Shown piece by piece: positions 5,186 to 7,092 of a stretch of 7,092 nt of DNA; positions within the stretch are counted from its first letter, which is position 1; every line of letters begins with the position of its first letter. The translations under genes and the position numbers were made by a program. The stretch covers positions 1-7,092 of the forward strand of contig DPKY01000025.1 of NCBI GenBank assembly GCA_003542275.1. The letters are read 5' to 3'. Below the pieces are notes generated by a model, which was given only the letters and a program-made list of their open reading frames with translations, was not told the DNA's origin and searched no databases. The stretch is from Methylococcaceae bacterium (GTDB lineage: Bacteria; Pseudomonadota; Gammaproteobacteria; Methylococcales; Methylomonadaceae).

Positions 5186-5965
5186 ATGAAATCACATTTT
5201 ATTTCCTTGTTTCTTTTCTTGCTGACTGAATCATTGCCGCGCACGGTTTTTGCCGACTTTTTTGATTGGAGCAACACGGAAGTGCAGTATTTACATGGCG
5301 ATGGCTATCAAATGCCACGCAATCCTCGCGACATTGAACGCTCAATTATCACTGTCAGTCACGCTGATGGTTGGGCGCTAGGCCGTAATTTCTTTTTTAT
5401 GGATACCCTCATCTCCCAGCAAGGTGAACCCTCACAGGTGAATGTTTACGGTGAATTTTACAGTTATTTTAGTGCCAACAAGATTACCCAGCACAATGTA
5501 TCTTACGGCATCATAAAAGACATCAACGCAACGCTTGGCGTGAATTTAGGCGAAAATCTCGATATAAACCCCAAAAGCGGCACTCGCGTTGTTTTATACG
5601 GCGCTACGATTGATTTGGATTTACCCGGCTTTAAACTCTTTAACATCGATTTTCTTTGTCATAACATTATCGAACCCGTTTCAACGGGAAATTCTCTACA
5701 AATTACCCCCGTTTGGAAACTGCCTTTTACCCTTGCTAACACGCATTGGAGCTTTGAAGGCTTTGCTGACTACATTGGTGCAAAAACGGGACGCTATACT
5801 GAAAACTTTCTCGCGCAACCGCAATTGCGCCTTGACGTTGGTGAATTTTTTGGTATGCCAAAACACGTTCAAATCGGCCTTGAATACCAATATTGGCACA
5901 ATAAATACGGCATAAAAGGCTTTAATGAAAGTTTGCCGCAAGCGCTTGTTGTTTGGACTTTTTAA
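5186..5965 (+). CDS. Tsx/OmpK-like nucleoside-specific outer-membrane channel
   Basis: A 259-residue predicted outer-membrane beta-barrel. It begins with a signal peptide: MKSH, a hydrophobic stretch ISLFLFLL (6-13) and a cleavage site after VFA (23), leaving a mature start at DFFDWSN. The mature part has alternating aromatic strands and ends in VVWTF, with the C-terminal phenylalanine used for barrel assembly. The region WALGRNFFFMDTL (63-75) followed by NVYGEFYSYFS (86-96) resembles the W-x-G-x-NFFF-x-D and YGE-x motifs of Tsx/OmpK proteins, which let nucleosides or related small molecules cross the outer membrane. Specificity cannot be read here. The ribosome binding site is poor. It lies 26 bp after the REC-HPt gene and 11 bp before the MASE1-CHASE gene, suggesting one transcript. 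The barrel call is strong, the exact family somewhat less so. Confidence 0.75.
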   Translation: MKSHFISLFLFLLTESLPRTVFADFFDWSNTEVQYLHGDGYQMPRNPRDIERSIITVSHADGWALGRNFFFMDTLISQQGEPSQVNVYGEFYSYFSANKITQHNVSYGIIKDINATLGVNLGENLDINPKSGTRVVLYGATIDLDLPGFKLFNIDFLCHNIIEPVSTGNSLQITPVWKLPFTLANTHWSFEGFADYIGAKTGRYTENFLAQPQLRLDVGEFFGMPKHVQIGLEYQYWHNKYGIKGFNESLPQALVVWTF

Positions 5966-5976
5966 GCAAAAAAAGC

Positions 5977-7092
5977 ATGATAAAAGAAACACTCAAATTG
6001 CTCTGTCAAATTCTGACGTTAGCCCTCGTTTATTTTCTTACGGGAAATTTATGTAACTTCATCGGCATTCCATTTGAATTTGGCACCATTATTTGGCCGC
6101 CTTCGGGCATTTCACTTGCGGCCGTCTTGATTTGGGGAATGCGAGTGATGCCTGGCGTATTTATCGGGGCATTTTGTACCAACTTGTATTTTATCTCTCA
6201 GCTTTTGGGCAATGCCGATTTACTCGCCTGCTTTACGGCTTTTGTCGAAGCGCTTGCAGCAGCCTTACAAGTGTTTGTCGGCGTAGCGCTACTGCATCGA
6301 CTCGCCCATTTTCCCAATTCCCTAGCCAGTGAAAAACAAATTGGGCTGTTTTTTTTAACGGCAATGCTATCGACGTTAATTAGCCCAAGTATTTCCATTC
6401 TCACCCTCACCCTCACCGGACAACTGAGTACACACGTTGCGCTGTCGCACTGGATAGATTGGTATATGGGGGATTTAATTGGCATTTTCATTTTCACCCC
6501 TCTGCTGCTGATTTGGTTTTATCCCACGCAACATTTTGCGCGTCGCCGTGGTGTGGTGAGCGCCACCATTGTCATCACGTTTCTTCTCACGCTCAATTTG
6601 GTATTCTATGAATTTAAAGAGGAAAATAAGCGCGTAGAATTGGAATTTGAAAAAGATGTCCTCGCTATCAATGCCAAAATAGAAGAGCAACTCTTTGCAC
6701 ATCTTAACGCATTGAAGGCTATTGAAAGTTTTTACGCCGCGTCGATGGATATCAACCGCACCGAATTTAGAGCCTTTGTTGCGCATTTATTTAAAGACTT
6801 CTCAGGCATTCAAGCGCTAGGCTTTGATCAATTTGTGTTAGATTCACAGCGCATCGATTTTGAAAAACGCATTCAACAAGAAGGCTTTTTAGATTTTCAT
6901 ATTACCGAGCATGACGCAAATAAAGCGCTTATCCCCGCCGCGAAACGGGCGAGTTATGTCGTGGTGAATTTCATTGAACCAATGAATCGAAACAAAAAAG
7001 TATTTGGTTTTGATATGATGTCCGACCCTCTACGCCAAGAAGTGCTCAATCACGCGCTTAACAGCAACACCATCACCAGTACACCCAAAATC
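5977..7092 (+). CDS. MASE1-CHASE membrane sensor protein, N-terminal part
   Basis: The first 372 codons of a gene cut by the right edge, open in one frame from the ATG at 5977. Residues 8-210 hold about eight hydrophobic segments with MASE1 marks: IIWPPSGI (38-45), EALAAALQ (91-98) and WIDWYMGDLIGIFIFTPLLL (159-178). After the last segment (about 192-210) comes a charged helix and then a periplasmic CHASE domain from about 235, with IQALGFDQFV (278-287), FEKRIQQEG (295-303), YVVVNFIEP (327-335) and VFGFDMMSDPLRQE (342-355). MASE1-CHASE N-termini belong to histidine kinases or to diguanylate cyclases/phosphodiesterases; the output domain lies outside the window. CHASE domains bind small extracytoplasmic ligands. 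The gene follows the channel gene by 11 bp with a weak ribosome binding site. A histidine kinase output would suit the REC-HPt neighbour, but that is inference. Confidence 0.87.
   Translation, partial: MIKETLKLLCQILTLALVYFLTGNLCNFIGIPFEFGTIIWPPSGISLAAVLIWGMRVMPGVFIGAFCTNLYFISQLLGNADLLACFTAFVEALAAALQVFVGVALLHRLAHFPNSLASEKQIGLFFLTAMLSTLISPSISILTLTLTGQLSTHVALSHWIDWYMGDLIGIFIFTPLLLIWFYPTQHFARRRGVVSATIVITFLLTLNLVFYEFKEENKRVELEFEKDVLAINAKIEEQLFAHLNALKAIESFYAASMDINRTEFRAFVAHLFKDFSGIQALGFDQFVLDSQRIDFEKRIQQEGFLDFHITEHDANKALIPAAKRASYVVVNFIEPMNRNKKVFGFDMMSDPLRQEVLNHALNSNTITSTPKI
6400..6417 (+). repeat. Three tandem CTCACC hexamers inside the MASE1 coding region
   Basis: Three exact head-to-tail copies of CTCACC encode Leu-Thr three times within a MASE1 transmembrane segment. 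The unit is a multiple of three, so slippage would change the helix by two residues without shifting the frame. It is short and may be chance. Confidence 0.6.

Noticed and set aside
5696..5992. 98-codon minus-strand frame opposite the channel gene
   Set aside because: Basic, Phe/Lys-rich translation typical of the antisense of a barrel gene; the sense frame has a signal peptide and barrel ending.
6475..6786. 103-codon minus-strand frame inside the sensor gene
   Set aside because: The plus-strand frame carries clear MASE1 and CHASE motifs across the same stretch; the antisense product looks like nothing known.

Overview
The window looks like ordinary chromosomal DNA from a gammaproteobacterium of moderate GC (mid-40s percent by eye). 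The evidence is the close resemblance of DbpA, Tex and the group II truncated globin to gammaproteobacterial versions, a PQQ-making gene pair, and an outer-membrane Tsx/OmpK-type channel. A methylotrophic or sulfur-oxidising lineage (for example Thiotrichales-like) would fit PQQ plus a TSUP sulfur-family transporter, but this is a guess and no marker in the window fixes the genus. I see no insertion sequence, phage gene, tRNA, rRNA or CRISPR array.

Layout. (1) 1-215, minus: the first 71 codons of tex, running off the left edge. (2) 216-405: a divergent intergenic region with a candidate promoter, a 19-bp imperfect palindrome and a 7-bp hairpin just before the next start codon. (3) 406-1556, plus: a group II truncated hemoglobin and a TauE/SafE-type (TSUP) membrane transporter joined by an ATGA stop/start overlap. 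(4) 1572-4048, minus: pqqA (24 codons), a rho-independent hairpin, pqqB and then dbpA, converging on the globin-transporter pair with only 15 bp between stop codons. (5) 4049-4349: a divergent intergenic region carrying the pqqA promoter and ribosome binding site. (6) 4350-7092, plus: a REC-HPt phosphorelay protein, a Tsx/OmpK-like outer-membrane channel, and the N-terminal 372 residues of a MASE1-CHASE membrane sensor cut by the right edge. The gaps of 26 and 11 bp suggest one operon.

How the genes may work together. PqqA is the peptide precursor of pyrroloquinoline quinone and PqqB is a late-acting protein of the same pathway. The hairpin between them probably lets pqqA be transcribed in excess. 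The other essential pqq genes (pqqC, D, E) are not here: pqqB is followed by the rRNA helicase gene dbpA, so the pathway must be split over the genome. The globin and TSUP transporter are translationally coupled and probably share a role, perhaps in sulfide or sulfite handling or in gas/redox stress. The right-hand operon is the most intriguing part: a channel family known for nucleosides sits between a phosphotransfer protein and a sensor whose CHASE domain faces the periplasm, suggesting a ligand-entry, sensing and relay module. That link is inference from gene order alone.
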